A DNA stretch of 21,276 nucleotides from JBKPCD01 sp046727175 (GTDB lineage Bacteria > Acidobacteriota > Vicinamibacteria > Vicinamibacterales > 2-12-FULL-66-21), in contig JBKPCD010000249.1 of NCBI GenBank assembly GCA_046727175.1, forward strand, positions 1 to 21,276, read 5' to 3'. Made by a program: the position numbers and the translations under genes. Below the pieces are notes generated by a model. The model was not told the DNA's origin. It did not search any database and saw only the letters and a program-made list of their open reading frames with translations. This document shows positions 1 to 6,138 of this stretch, piece after piece (the stretch's first letter is position 1; each line of letters opens with the position of its first letter).

Positions 1-1
1 G

Positions 2-109
2 ATGTACATCCACCCGCCGAAAGTCCCGCCGAATCCGATGCTCTACGTCGGCTTCGTCGTCACGGCAATCGGTGCTGCGACGGTGCTGTACTTCAGGCCG
101 CCGGCGTAG
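2..109 (+). CDS. C-terminal tail of an unidentified membrane protein (partial)
   Basis: An open frame runs in from the left edge and ends at TAG 107-109. The 35 visible residues contain a proline-rich stretch (HPPKVPPNP) followed by one hydrophobic helix (LYVGFVVTAIGAATVLYF) and the end RPPA. This looks like the last transmembrane segment of a longer protein whose start lies outside the window. The ATG at position 2 may be internal. No family can be assigned from this much sequence. A stand-alone small membrane protein is possible but less likely. Confidence 0.45.
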   Translation: MYIHPPKVPPNPMLYVGFVVTAIGAATVLYFRPPA

Positions 110-114
110 AAAGC

Positions 115-149
115 CGGCTCAGGCTTAGCGCTTAGGGCTTAGGGCCTTG
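115..149 (+). repeat. Degenerate heptamer array, left arm of a composite spacer element
   Basis: Five consecutive 7-bp units fit a GGCTTAG-like pattern and end with GGCCTTG. On the opposite strand the consensus is NNAAGCC. A matching array in opposite orientation lies at 293-334, so the 110-338 spacer is bounded by inverted heptamer arrays. No gene was seen in this spacer. Confidence 0.7.
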
Positions 150-200
150 GGAGTGTCACGTTTCACGTGCGGCTATCTTTCACGAGCTTCGGCTCACTTT

Positions 201-256
201 GTAGCGGCGCGGTCTTTAGACCGCGCCGCGGGCGGGGCTTGAAAGCCCCGCCCTAC
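201..256 (+). repeat. Double-hairpin palindromic repeat, copy 1
   Basis: The 56-bp unit starts GTAG and ends CTAC. It holds two adjacent near-perfect palindromes: GCGGCGCGGTC facing GACCGCGCCGC, then GGGCGGGGCTT facing AAGCCCCGCCC. A second copy, in the opposite orientation, lies at 9216-9272 within a coding sequence. As RNA, both halves would form strong GC-rich stems, so a role as a transcript end for the gene ending at 109 or the one ending at 339 is possible. There is no T-tract. Confidence 0.75.
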
Positions 257-292
257 AAAACCTCGAGCCGCAATTATTAGCACCACGTAAGT

Positions 293-334
293 AGAGCCAG
301 CCGCCCAAAGCCTAAAGCCCTGAGCCCAGAGCCG
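293..334 (+). repeat. Degenerate heptamer array, right arm of a composite spacer element
   Basis: Six consecutive 7-bp units fit an AAAGCCC / AGAGCCG pattern. The array ends five bases before the stop of the 339-1547 gene. Its last three units nearly repeat the right arm at 13605-13626, which makes the two spacer elements relatives. It is inverted relative to 115-149. Confidence 0.75.
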
Positions 335-338
335 ATCT

Positions 339-1547
339 TCAGAACGGCGTGTGCCACGTGAAGAATCGTGCCGCCATCCAGAGCTGCAGCGCGAAGAAGC
401 AGCCGGCGACGAGCACGGTCCGCGCAGGATTCAACAGGCTCGCGAGCGCGAGGAACACGGGGAACAACACGGACGTCATTCGCCCAATCGAAGGCGTATC
501 GATGTAAATGGCCGGTACGAGATAGGCAACGACGAAGGCCGCATACGCAAAACCGAGGCGATGGGCAACGGGCCAGACGAGCGCGAGCGCGAACAGCGCC
601 GAGAGGATCGTGAACGGATCCGTCGGATCCCGTCGGAGATACTCGCCGAGTCCAAGATCGCGAATCGCGTCGATGCGGTGCTGGACGAAACCGAACGGAT
701 TCATCTGTCGTCCCCAGCCGCGTTGCGCGTCCGCCCACGCGTGAGCGTTTCCCGAGATCGTCCACAGGTACCACGAGAACATTCCGAGAGCCGCGATTGG
801 CGCGAGGACAGCGATCCACGCGCCCGCTTTGCGACGGAGATCCGTGGATGCGAGTGCGAGCAGCGCCAACGCAATGCTGAGGGTCCAGCCATTCGAGCGT
901 GTCAAGCCTGCCACCAGCGCCCACGCCGCCGCCGGCCACGGCCGCCGCCGCTCGAGAGCGAGAAAGGCGCCCGCCGCGCACATCAAGAACATCGCCTCCG
1001 AGTACGGCGTACTGAAGAAGAGCGCAAACGGATACGTCGCGAGCAGCAGCACGGCGCGTCGGCCCACGTCCGCATCACCCAGACGCACCTCTGCCAGCAG
1101 CAGCAGCATGACCGATGCAACGACGAAGCAGGCGATGGAGAGGAGGGTTCCTCCCCAGACGACGCGCGTATCGCCGTTGCCGAAGAGATCGGGGTCGTGC
1201 GTGAGATGCGCGGGGATCGTGACGACCTCGCCGGCGGCGCGCATCGCCAGGGGAAAACCGGGGAAAAAGGCGACGTTCTGCTGACGCTCCGCGAGCCGCG
1301 GATCCCAGCGATAACCGCGCCGCGCGATGCCGAGGTACCAGCCTGCGTCGAATCGCGCCGGCAGGTTCCAGAGCTCGTTGTGCGACAGGCGGAACTGAAA
1401 CGGTTTCAACTCATAGCCAACCGTCAACACGGTCGCGAGGCCGCTCGCCAGGACGAGGATACGCGTCGCGATCGCCACGGCAATCGCGGGGCGGAAGGCG
1501 CTAAAGGTGCTGATGGCGCAACGAGGGTCGCGTCGAATTCCAAGCAC
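339..1547 (-). CDS. PIG-V-like integral membrane mannosyltransferase
   Basis: This is a roughly 400-residue polytopic membrane protein. After a first hydrophobic segment (about residues 21-45) it has a loop with RFDAGWYLGIARRGY followed by NVAFFPGFPL. That arrangement is typical of the PIG-V / GPI mannosyltransferase 2-like GT-C family, where the acidic residue of the first extracytoplasmic loop belongs to the active site. Alternating hydrophobic segments fill the rest. Family members move mannose from a polyprenyl-phosphate donor to a lipid or glycan on the outer face of the membrane; the bacterial acceptor is unknown. The start is doubtful: the GTG at 1547 lies in a short tandem repeat array, and the real start may be further in. 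The assignment to PIG-V rather than another GT-C family is inferred from these motifs. Confidence 0.7.
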   Translation of the reverse strand: MLGIRRDPRCAISTFSAFRPAIAVAIATRILVLASGLATVLTVGYELKPFQFRLSHNELWNLPARFDAGWYLGIARRGYRWDPRLAERQQNVAFFPGFPLAMRAAGEVVTIPAHLTHDPDLFGNGDTRVVWGGTLLSIACFVVASVMLLLLAEVRLGDADVGRRAVLLLATYPFALFFSTPYSEAMFLMCAAGAFLALERRRPWPAAAWALVAGLTRSNGWTLSIALALLALASTDLRRKAGAWIAVLAPIAALGMFSWYLWTISGNAHAWADAQRGWGRQMNPFGFVQHRIDAIRDLGLGEYLRRDPTDPFTILSALFALALVWPVAHRLGFAYAAFVVAYLVPAIYIDTPSIGRMTSVLFPVFLALASLLNPARTVLVAGCFFALQLWMAARFFTWHTPF

Positions 1548-1585
1548 CCTAGCACCCTAGCACCTTCAGCACCTTTAGCACCTTG
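1495..1585 (+). repeat. Inverted AGCACC-type short tandem array overlapping a gene start
   Basis: At 1543-1585 five 8-9 bp units begin with AGCACC. At 1495-1513 the segment (AAGGCGCTAAAGGTGCTGA) is the reverse complement of 1566-1584 with one mismatch. The left arm and core fall inside the first codons of the mannosyltransferase frame, and its GTG start is within the array. The right arm nearly reaches the stop of the propeller gene at 1591. A GGTGCC / GGCACC-type hairpin there could also help end transcription. Confidence 0.65.
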
Positions 1586-1590
1586 AGTAG

Positions 1591-2859
1591 TTAGGTGCCT
1601 TTCCGTCCGATCGCGTAGAGATGTTTCGCGGTACGCAGGAAGATCTGTGACTTCGAGATCGCAACCGAGCTAAGCGTGTACTCGTCCATGACGTTCTCGG
1701 CGAGAATCTCGAATTTCGGTCCCGCGGAGTACACGGACGTCACGCCCTCTTCACTCGTGACGTATAACCGCCCGTCCGCGAGAACCGGTGATGCGCTGTA
1801 GGTACCCGACTTCAGACGCTCGGGCCCGTAAATGGGACGACCCGTCTTCAAATCCAGACAGAACACCACGCCACCATCGTTGACGACGTACAAATGGGTG
1901 CCGTCGCTCGCAGGCGTGGGGACATCCGGCCCGTTGTTGAACTCCCACAACTTGTGCGTCGTCGTCACGTTGCCTCGACCGCCTGGCTTGAGCGCCAGCA
2001 TCGGACGCTGGCGCGTTGGCGCGACGATCACGCCGCCAGCGACGACCGGCGACGCGATGATCCGGTAGTTCCGATCCTTCGTTGGATTGAGTCCCTGCGC
2101 GCGCCAGAGCTCCTTCCCCGTTTCGAGATCGTGACCCGTCACCACGTCCCCGCCGCTGACAACGATCTCGGCGGTGCCATCGTGCTCGGCCAGCGCGGGG
2201 GTCGTGTAGGAGTCCGGCGATTCGAGCAACGCGTCGGTCGGTCGATCGACGCGCCAGATCGTCTTTCCTGACTTGCCGTCGATTTTCAGGATGTACGACG
2301 GGTCGTCGGTCTTCATGCCGTGCAGCACCTGCACGTACAACGCGCCGCGATGGAGCAGCGGCGACGATGCATAGCCCCAGTTGAGGCCAAAGCGCCCGTA
2401 CTCCTTCTGGATGTCGCGCGCCCAGAGCTCCGTTCCCTTGAAATCGAACGCTTTGAGGATGCCTGTGCCGGTCATGACCCACACCGTGGTGCCGTCCGTG
2501 ACCGGCGAGGGCGAGGACATGTTCTGCTTCCGCTGCATGTTGTTGCCGCCGCTCAACGGCTTCTTCCACAACACCTCGCCCGTGTCGCGGTCGACACACC
2601 ACAACTCGAGATCGCCGGTCGCCTCCTGCAGGGCGACGTTCAGGAAGATGTAGTCGTTCCAGATGATTGGCGTCGCGCCGCTGCGGCTCGGCAGCAGCAG
2701 TTTCCACGCGATGTTCTCTGTCGGACTCCACTTGATCGGCAGCCCCTTCTCACGGCTCACGCCGTTCAGATCCGGCCCGCGCCACTGCGGCCAGTTGTCG
2801 GCGGCGATCCTGGCGACGACTGCCATTCCGAGGGTCAACGCAAGTGCGATCCGTCTCAT
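1591..2859 (-). CDS. Secreted PQQ-like beta-propeller protein (BamB / PQQ_2 type)
   Basis: The 422-residue product has a signal peptide (MRRIALALTLGMAVVARIAA), then NWPQWRGP, then a chain of propeller blades. Each blade carries the W-docking pattern: DRDTGEVLW, DGKSGKTIW, DLETGKELW, DLKTGRPIY. The ATG at 2859 is supported by a strong Shine-Dalgarno sequence (GGAGGAA) eight bases upstream. The fold is that of outer-membrane assembly factor BamB and of quinoprotein dehydrogenases. No dehydrogenase catalytic residues were identified, so an enzyme role is not claimed; periplasmic binding or scaffolding is the safer reading. It is homologous to the proteins at 4584-6041 and 16220-17452. The block PGGRGN-TTTH-LW recurs at 5535-5580 as PGGRGD-SATH-AW. 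Confidence 0.88.
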   Translation of the reverse strand: MRRIALALTLGMAVVARIAADNWPQWRGPDLNGVSREKGLPIKWSPTENIAWKLLLPSRSGATPIIWNDYIFLNVALQEATGDLELWCVDRDTGEVLWKKPLSGGNNMQRKQNMSSPSPVTDGTTVWVMTGTGILKAFDFKGTELWARDIQKEYGRFGLNWGYASSPLLHRGALYVQVLHGMKTDDPSYILKIDGKSGKTIWRVDRPTDALLESPDSYTTPALAEHDGTAEIVVSGGDVVTGHDLETGKELWRAQGLNPTKDRNYRIIASPVVAGGVIVAPTRQRPMLALKPGGRGNVTTTHKLWEFNNGPDVPTPASDGTHLYVVNDGGVVFCLDLKTGRPIYGPERLKSGTYSASPVLADGRLYVTSEEGVTSVYSAGPKFEILAENVMDEYTLSSVAISKSQIFLRTAKHLYAIGRKGT

Positions 2860-2867
2860 CAGGAGCG

Positions 2868-2874
2868 TTCCTCC
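2868..2874 (-). promoter_or_regulatory. Shine-Dalgarno site of the 1591-2859 propeller
   Basis: Read on the minus strand the site is GGAGGAA, eight bases before the ATG at 2859. It is the best ribosome binding site in the window and fixes this start. Most other genes here lack one. Confidence 0.7.
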
Positions 2875-2940
2875 ATCGCGTCTATCGTAAGTGAGAAAGG
2901 GAACATGTGGGAATCACTCGAAGAGCGCGGGTGTTAGTCT

Positions 2941-3314
2941 TCCTCCCGTCTCGGTTTCTTCCCCTCTCGCTTTACGGCCATGGTCGCCGCGAGCTTCGTC
3001 GTTCGACCCGATTTCACCAGGAACTTCGGCGAGCACCCGCGACTGAATCATCATGCCTGTCATCTCTGTCGGTCAGCATCCTTGGTTCGGTTGCTGCAGG
3101 CCTCTATCCAAGGTTGTTACCTGCACGATCCGGCAGCCCGCATCCAGGACTCGATATCTACAATGCTGCAGCCCCGGAAGGAAGCCTCCGCATCGCGCTC
3201 GCGATTTACATGTTCGGTATGATGCTCGTCGGTGTGTACCTCGCCAACATCTATCGACTCTGGAGAGGCAAGTATCGAGTCTGGAGAGGCAAGGTGAAAG
3301 GGATGTATCACTGA
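2941..3314 (+). pseudogene. cydB: Decayed C-terminal remnant of cytochrome bd oxidase subunit II (cydB-like)
   Basis: Two frames together recall the end of CydB. In one frame, about 2965-3045 reads VAASFVVRPDFTRNF. In another, 3063-3314 reads SILGSVAAGLYPRLLPA, then IYNAAAPEGSLRIA, a hydrophobic helix (IYMFGMMLVGVYLANIY) and RGKVKGMYH before TGA. CydB proteins typically end with a 'GLYP..LP', 'IYNAAA' and 'RGKV' sequence around the last helix. About two thirds of the gene is missing, the frame shifts near 3045-3063, and an internal 21-bp duplication repeats the YRLWRGK segment. CydB would be a membrane subunit of a quinol oxidase; this copy cannot work. The family assignment is from memory of conserved motifs, without alignment. 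The alternative is a short unrelated membrane protein starting near 2907. Confidence 0.5.
3252..3293 (+). repeat. 21-bp tandem duplication in the cydB-like remnant
   Basis: Two adjacent 21-bp units (3252-3272 and 3273-3293) differ at one base. Each encodes YR[L/V]WRGK plus the codon junction, so the frame is kept. The duplication suggests slippage in a sequence no longer under selection. Confidence 0.8.
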
Positions 3315-3316
3315 CC

Positions 3317-3346
3317 GGCAGGTCGGAGCTCGGTAGGTCGGCTTCG
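3317..3346 (+). repeat. Short 7-8 bp array after the cydB-like remnant
   Basis: Four units (GGCAGGTC, GGAGCTC, GGTAGGTC, GGCTTCGC) start two bases after the remnant's stop codon and end before the oxidoreductase leader. The units resemble those of the octamer array at 20927-20974. Confidence 0.45.
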
Positions 3347-3358
3347 CGACATGCCGTT

Positions 3359-3364
3359 GAGAGG
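3359..3364 (+). promoter_or_regulatory. Ribosome binding site that sets the start of the FAD oxidoreductase
   Basis: GAGAGG stands seven bases before the ATG at 3372. The in-frame upstream ATG at 3351 has no such site, so 3372 is preferred. Confidence 0.5.
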
Positions 3365-3371
3365 CGATTCC

Positions 3372-4508
3372 ATGGAACGGGTGATCACTCGCAGGAATGC
3401 GCTGCGTGCTGCCGCGATCGCGGCCGGAGGACTCGTGCTCTCGCCGGGATGCGCGTTGCGCAAGCCGTATGTGGTCGACCCCGCCAAGGCCGGGCGATGG
3501 CCGCGGCGCTTCGCGCGGGTTCACGTCGACGCCGCGAGGATCATCCGCACGGTCGTCGGGCTTCGGCCGTTCCGCCCTGCCGGTTTCGTCGTTCGGGCTG
3601 AATCGCTGGGAAACAAGCTCCTCATTCACAACTACGGGCACGGCGGTGGCGGCGTGACACTTTCATGGGGCACCGCGCACCTCGCCGTCGACGAACTGGC
3701 GCGCAGCTCGCGTGCGGGAGCCGCGGCTGTTCTCGGTTGTGGTGCGGTCGGGCTCGCGACGGCGCGGCTGCTGCAGCGCCGTGGCGTTGCCGTGACGATC
3801 TATGCTCGTGATCTTCCACCGAATACGACGTCGAACATCGCTGGAGCGAGCTGGTTTCCCAGTCACGTTTTCGACGACGCGCGTCGCACCCCGGCGTTCG
3901 ATGCGCAATTCGAGCGCGCGGCACGTCTGGCCTACCGGGAGTTCCAGATGCTCGTGGGTAGCGAGTACGGCGTGCACTGGCGAGAGCAGTACTTCCTGAG
4001 CGACACCCGACAGGAAGCCGAACCGCTTTCCGGACGGTTGCCGGACGTGTTTCCTGCCTCGGCCGAGATCCCGAAACATGCGCATCCATTTCCTGCACCG
4101 TTCGTGTATCGCGATTCAATGATGTTCATCGAGCCGTCCGTGTACTTGGCGGCGCTCCTGAGAGATTTCTACATCGCGGGAGGTCGCCTCGTCGTGCGCA
4201 CGTTTCGAGAGGTGAGTGAGCTGAGCGCGTTGGTGGAATCGGTCGCGTTCAACTGCACGGGTCTCGGTGCGCGCGAGCTTTTCGGTGATGGCGAGATGAC
4301 GCCGGTGAAGGGACAGCTGACCGTCCTCGTCCCGCAGCCGGAAGTGGACTATGCGATGGTGACCAACGACCTCTACATGTTTCCGCGAACGGACGGCATC
4401 ATCCTGGGAGGAACGTTCGAGACAGGCGTGGAGACGTTCGAGCCGAATCCCGATGCGGCCGCGCGGATTCTCGCCGGCCATCGACGGATCTTCGACGGCA
4501 TGCGGTGA
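3372..4508 (+). CDS. Secreted, circularly permuted D-amino-acid-oxidase-like FAD oxidoreductase
   Basis: The 378-residue product begins with a likely Tat lipoprotein signal: TRRNAL at residues 6-11 and SPGC ending in Cys27. Next comes IIRTVVGLRPFRP (Arg65) and HNYGHGGGGVTLSWG (residues 86-100), blocks that stand at the C-terminal end of ordinary D-amino-acid oxidases. Only then follows the Rossmann dinucleotide motif VLGCGAVGLATA (GxGxxG at residues 122-127) and the rest of the DAO fold, ending with FNCTGLGARELF, PVKGQ, PRTDGIILGGT. The order of the two halves is thus swapped relative to the family, while both are complete. It would oxidise an amine or amino acid with FAD at or near the periplasmic membrane face; the substrate is unknown. 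The neighbours on the same strand are unrelated propeller and membrane genes. Confidence 0.8.
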   Translation: MERVITRRNALRAAAIAAGGLVLSPGCALRKPYVVDPAKAGRWPRRFARVHVDAARIIRTVVGLRPFRPAGFVVRAESLGNKLLIHNYGHGGGGVTLSWGTAHLAVDELARSSRAGAAAVLGCGAVGLATARLLQRRGVAVTIYARDLPPNTTSNIAGASWFPSHVFDDARRTPAFDAQFERAARLAYREFQMLVGSEYGVHWREQYFLSDTRQEAEPLSGRLPDVFPASAEIPKHAHPFPAPFVYRDSMMFIEPSVYLAALLRDFYIAGGRLVVRTFREVSELSALVESVAFNCTGLGARELFGDGEMTPVKGQLTVLVPQPEVDYAMVTNDLYMFPRTDGIILGGTFETGVETFEPNPDAAARILAGHRRIFDGMR

Positions 4509-4567
4509 GCTGCCGGGCGAGCGGCTGAGCGGGTCCGCGACGGCCGGACACGACAGAGGCGGGCCGG

Positions 4568-4575
4568 TATAGAAT
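4568..4575 (+). promoter_or_regulatory. Candidate -10 element for a near-leaderless transcript of the 4584 propeller
   Basis: TATAGAAT ends eight bases before the ATG at 4584, and no Shine-Dalgarno sequence is present. Transcription would start within about two bases of the ATG. No convincing -35 box was seen. This rests on a single motif. Confidence 0.35.
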
Positions 4576-4583
4576 CCGCTGTC

Positions 4584-6041
4584 ATGCGGTTTCGATACGC
4601 GATCTGTTCAGTGCTGGCGTTTTGCGGCGCCATTGGTGCAAGCCTCGACGCGGCCGACTGGCCGCAATGGCGTGGGCCAGGCGGCAACGCGGTTGCGCCC
4701 GACGAAACGCTTCCGATCAAATGGACCGCGACCGAGAACATCGCGTGGAAGGCCCCGCTCGCCGGGGCGGGCGTGTCCACGCCGATCGTGAGCGGCGATC
4801 GTGTGTTCGTCACGTCGCAAATCGGTGCCGGAGTCCGAAGAGAAGGAAATCATCCGCGCCTCGTTCAAGGCTCCGACGCGACAGCACAGGGAGAGCGCGC
4901 GCTTGCGGGAGCCGCCGTTTCCGATCCGTCCAAAACGTTCTTCGTCGTCGAAGCGTTCGCGCGGACGGATGGCAAGCGCTTGTGGGAACGCCGTATCGAA
5001 GCCGAGGGCACGCTCACGCCCGTTCACGACAAGCACAATCTCGCAACGCCGAGCCCGGTGAGTGATGGAACGCACGTCTTTGCCTGGTTCGGCACCGGGC
5101 AGATGCTGGCGTTGAACGGCGACGGCACGATTGTGTGGCAGCGGCATCTCGGCAAGGAGATCGCGCCGTTCGACATTCAGTGGGGTCACGGCAGCTCGCC
5201 AGCGCTGTACAACGATCTCCTCATCCTGCTGTGCGATCACTCGTCCGCCTCGTACCTCCTAGCGCTGGACAAGAAGACAGGCAAGGAACGATGGAAGGTC
5301 GATCGCGGCAAAGGGCGCTCGTCGTACAGCACGCCGCTCGTGATCGAAGGACCCTTCGGCGCCGAGGTGATCGTGAATTCGAGCGAACGCATCGACGCAT
5401 ACGATCCACGGACGGGGACGTTCCTCTGGCACACCGGCGATGCGAATCGTTTTCCGATCCCTTCACCCGTGTTCCAGGATGGCGTCATCTACGCCAGTCG
5501 CGGCTATCGAAGTGGACCGTACATGGCGATCCGGCCGGGTGGCCGAGGGGACATCAGCGCGACCCACGTCGCGTGGCTGGTCGGAACCGGCGCGCCGTAC
5601 GTGTCATCAATCCTCTATTACGACCCGACTCCCGCGCGGGCGACCCAGCGTGAACGTGCGGGCGGCATCGTTTATATGGCGAACGACGTCGGCGTGCTGA
5701 CCGCCGTCGACGCGGCCACCGGCGAGCGCATCTGGCAGGAGCGCGTGGACGGCGTTTTCTCGGCGTCTCCGGTCGCTGGCGCCGGACACGTCTATTTCGT
5801 GAGCGAAAACGGCGACACGGTCGTGCTGGAAGCCGGGGTCCCCGCCGCGCGGAGTGTGCGCGGTGGGGTGGAAGCCGGGGTCCCCGCCGCGCGGAGTGTG
5901 CGCGGTGGAGAGGAAGCCGGCCGGCCGCCGCAGATCGTCTCGCGAAATTCGATCGGTGAGCGGGCCGTCGCCTCTCCGGCCATCGCGAACGGCCGGATCT
6001 TCATCCGGACCGACTCCTCACTCTTCTGCATTGGCAGGTAA
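4584..6041 (+). CDS. Secreted PQQ-like beta-propeller protein with an internal repeat insertion
   Basis: The 485-residue product starts with a signal peptide (MRFRYAICSVLAFCGAIGA) and the motif WPQWRGPGGNAV, then ENIAWKAPL and a series of blades with DKKTGKERW, DPRTGTFLW and DAATGERIW. It is a paralogue of the proteins at 1591-2859 and 16220-17452 and probably acts in the periplasm; the ligand is unknown. It is about 60 residues longer than its paralogue. Part of the excess is a 14-residue unit (EAGVPAARSVRGG plus one) repeated twice at about residues 415-443, placed in a loop of the last blade just before ASPAIANGRIFIR. The frame is intact. No ribosome binding site is visible, so it may be translated from a near-leaderless mRNA. 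Confidence 0.85.
   Translation: MRFRYAICSVLAFCGAIGASLDAADWPQWRGPGGNAVAPDETLPIKWTATENIAWKAPLAGAGVSTPIVSGDRVFVTSQIGAGVRREGNHPRLVQGSDATAQGERALAGAAVSDPSKTFFVVEAFARTDGKRLWERRIEAEGTLTPVHDKHNLATPSPVSDGTHVFAWFGTGQMLALNGDGTIVWQRHLGKEIAPFDIQWGHGSSPALYNDLLILLCDHSSASYLLALDKKTGKERWKVDRGKGRSSYSTPLVIEGPFGAEVIVNSSERIDAYDPRTGTFLWHTGDANRFPIPSPVFQDGVIYASRGYRSGPYMAIRPGGRGDISATHVAWLVGTGAPYVSSILYYDPTPARATQRERAGGIVYMANDVGVLTAVDAATGERIWQERVDGVFSASPVAGAGHVYFVSENGDTVVLEAGVPAARSVRGGVEAGVPAARSVRGGEEAGRPPQIVSRNSIGERAVASPAIANGRIFIRTDSSLFCIGR
5828..5911 (+). repeat. Two in-frame 42-bp tandem units with palindromes inside the propeller gene
   Basis: Units at 5828-5869 and 5870-5911 are almost identical, and a third begins (GGAAGCCGG) at 5912. 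Each unit holds the palindrome CGGGGTCCCCG and a stem CCGCGC / GCGCGG around a 7-base loop. The period is a multiple of three, so the protein gains 14 residues per unit. Paired palindromes in one unit recall the double-hairpin repeat at 201 and 9216, though the sequences differ. Confidence 0.85.
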
Positions 6042-6102
6042 GAACCTGTCAAGCTCGTATGAATTCCTGTCAGGGCTATGCCCAGCTTCCCTTCCGTTCA
6101 GC

Positions 6103-6117
6103 TGGCACGATTCCCGC
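6103..6117 (+). promoter_or_regulatory. Candidate sigma-54 (RpoN) promoter for the 6139 membrane protein
   Basis: TGGCACG at 6103-6109 is followed by GC at 6116-6117. Ten bases separate the invariant GG (6104-6105) and GC, the exact -24/-12 spacing of sigma-54 promoters. The -12 part is CCGC rather than TTGC, which weakens it. The start would be near 6129, leaving a leader of about ten bases. No enhancer-binding protein gene is in the window. Confidence 0.35.
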
Positions 6118-6138
6118 TTCCGAGAGACACTCTATCGA

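Noticed and set aside
201..256. Intrinsic terminator
   Set aside because: The stems are strong but there is no T-tract, and the same unit occurs inside a coding sequence at 9216-9272, so it is called a repeat.
351..1586. A 411-residue open frame on the plus strand across the mannosyltransferase
   Set aside because: Its translation is a mix of charged residues with no fold or motif; it is the antisense shadow of a clear membrane protein gene in high-GC DNA.
2907..3314. Intact 135-residue small protein
   Set aside because: Its first half is basic and featureless, while only the second half resembles CydB and a matching upstream part lies in another frame; a broken gene explains this better.
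3351..3371. Earlier ATG at 3351 as start of the FAD oxidoreductase
   Set aside because: It has no ribosome binding site, while GAGAGG stands seven bases before the ATG at 3372, which also gives a normal Tat signal.
5854..6138. N-terminal extension of the 6139 membrane protein
   Set aside because: It would overlap the propeller gene by 188 bases and translate its repeats; the ATG at 6139 starts a plausible membrane protein.
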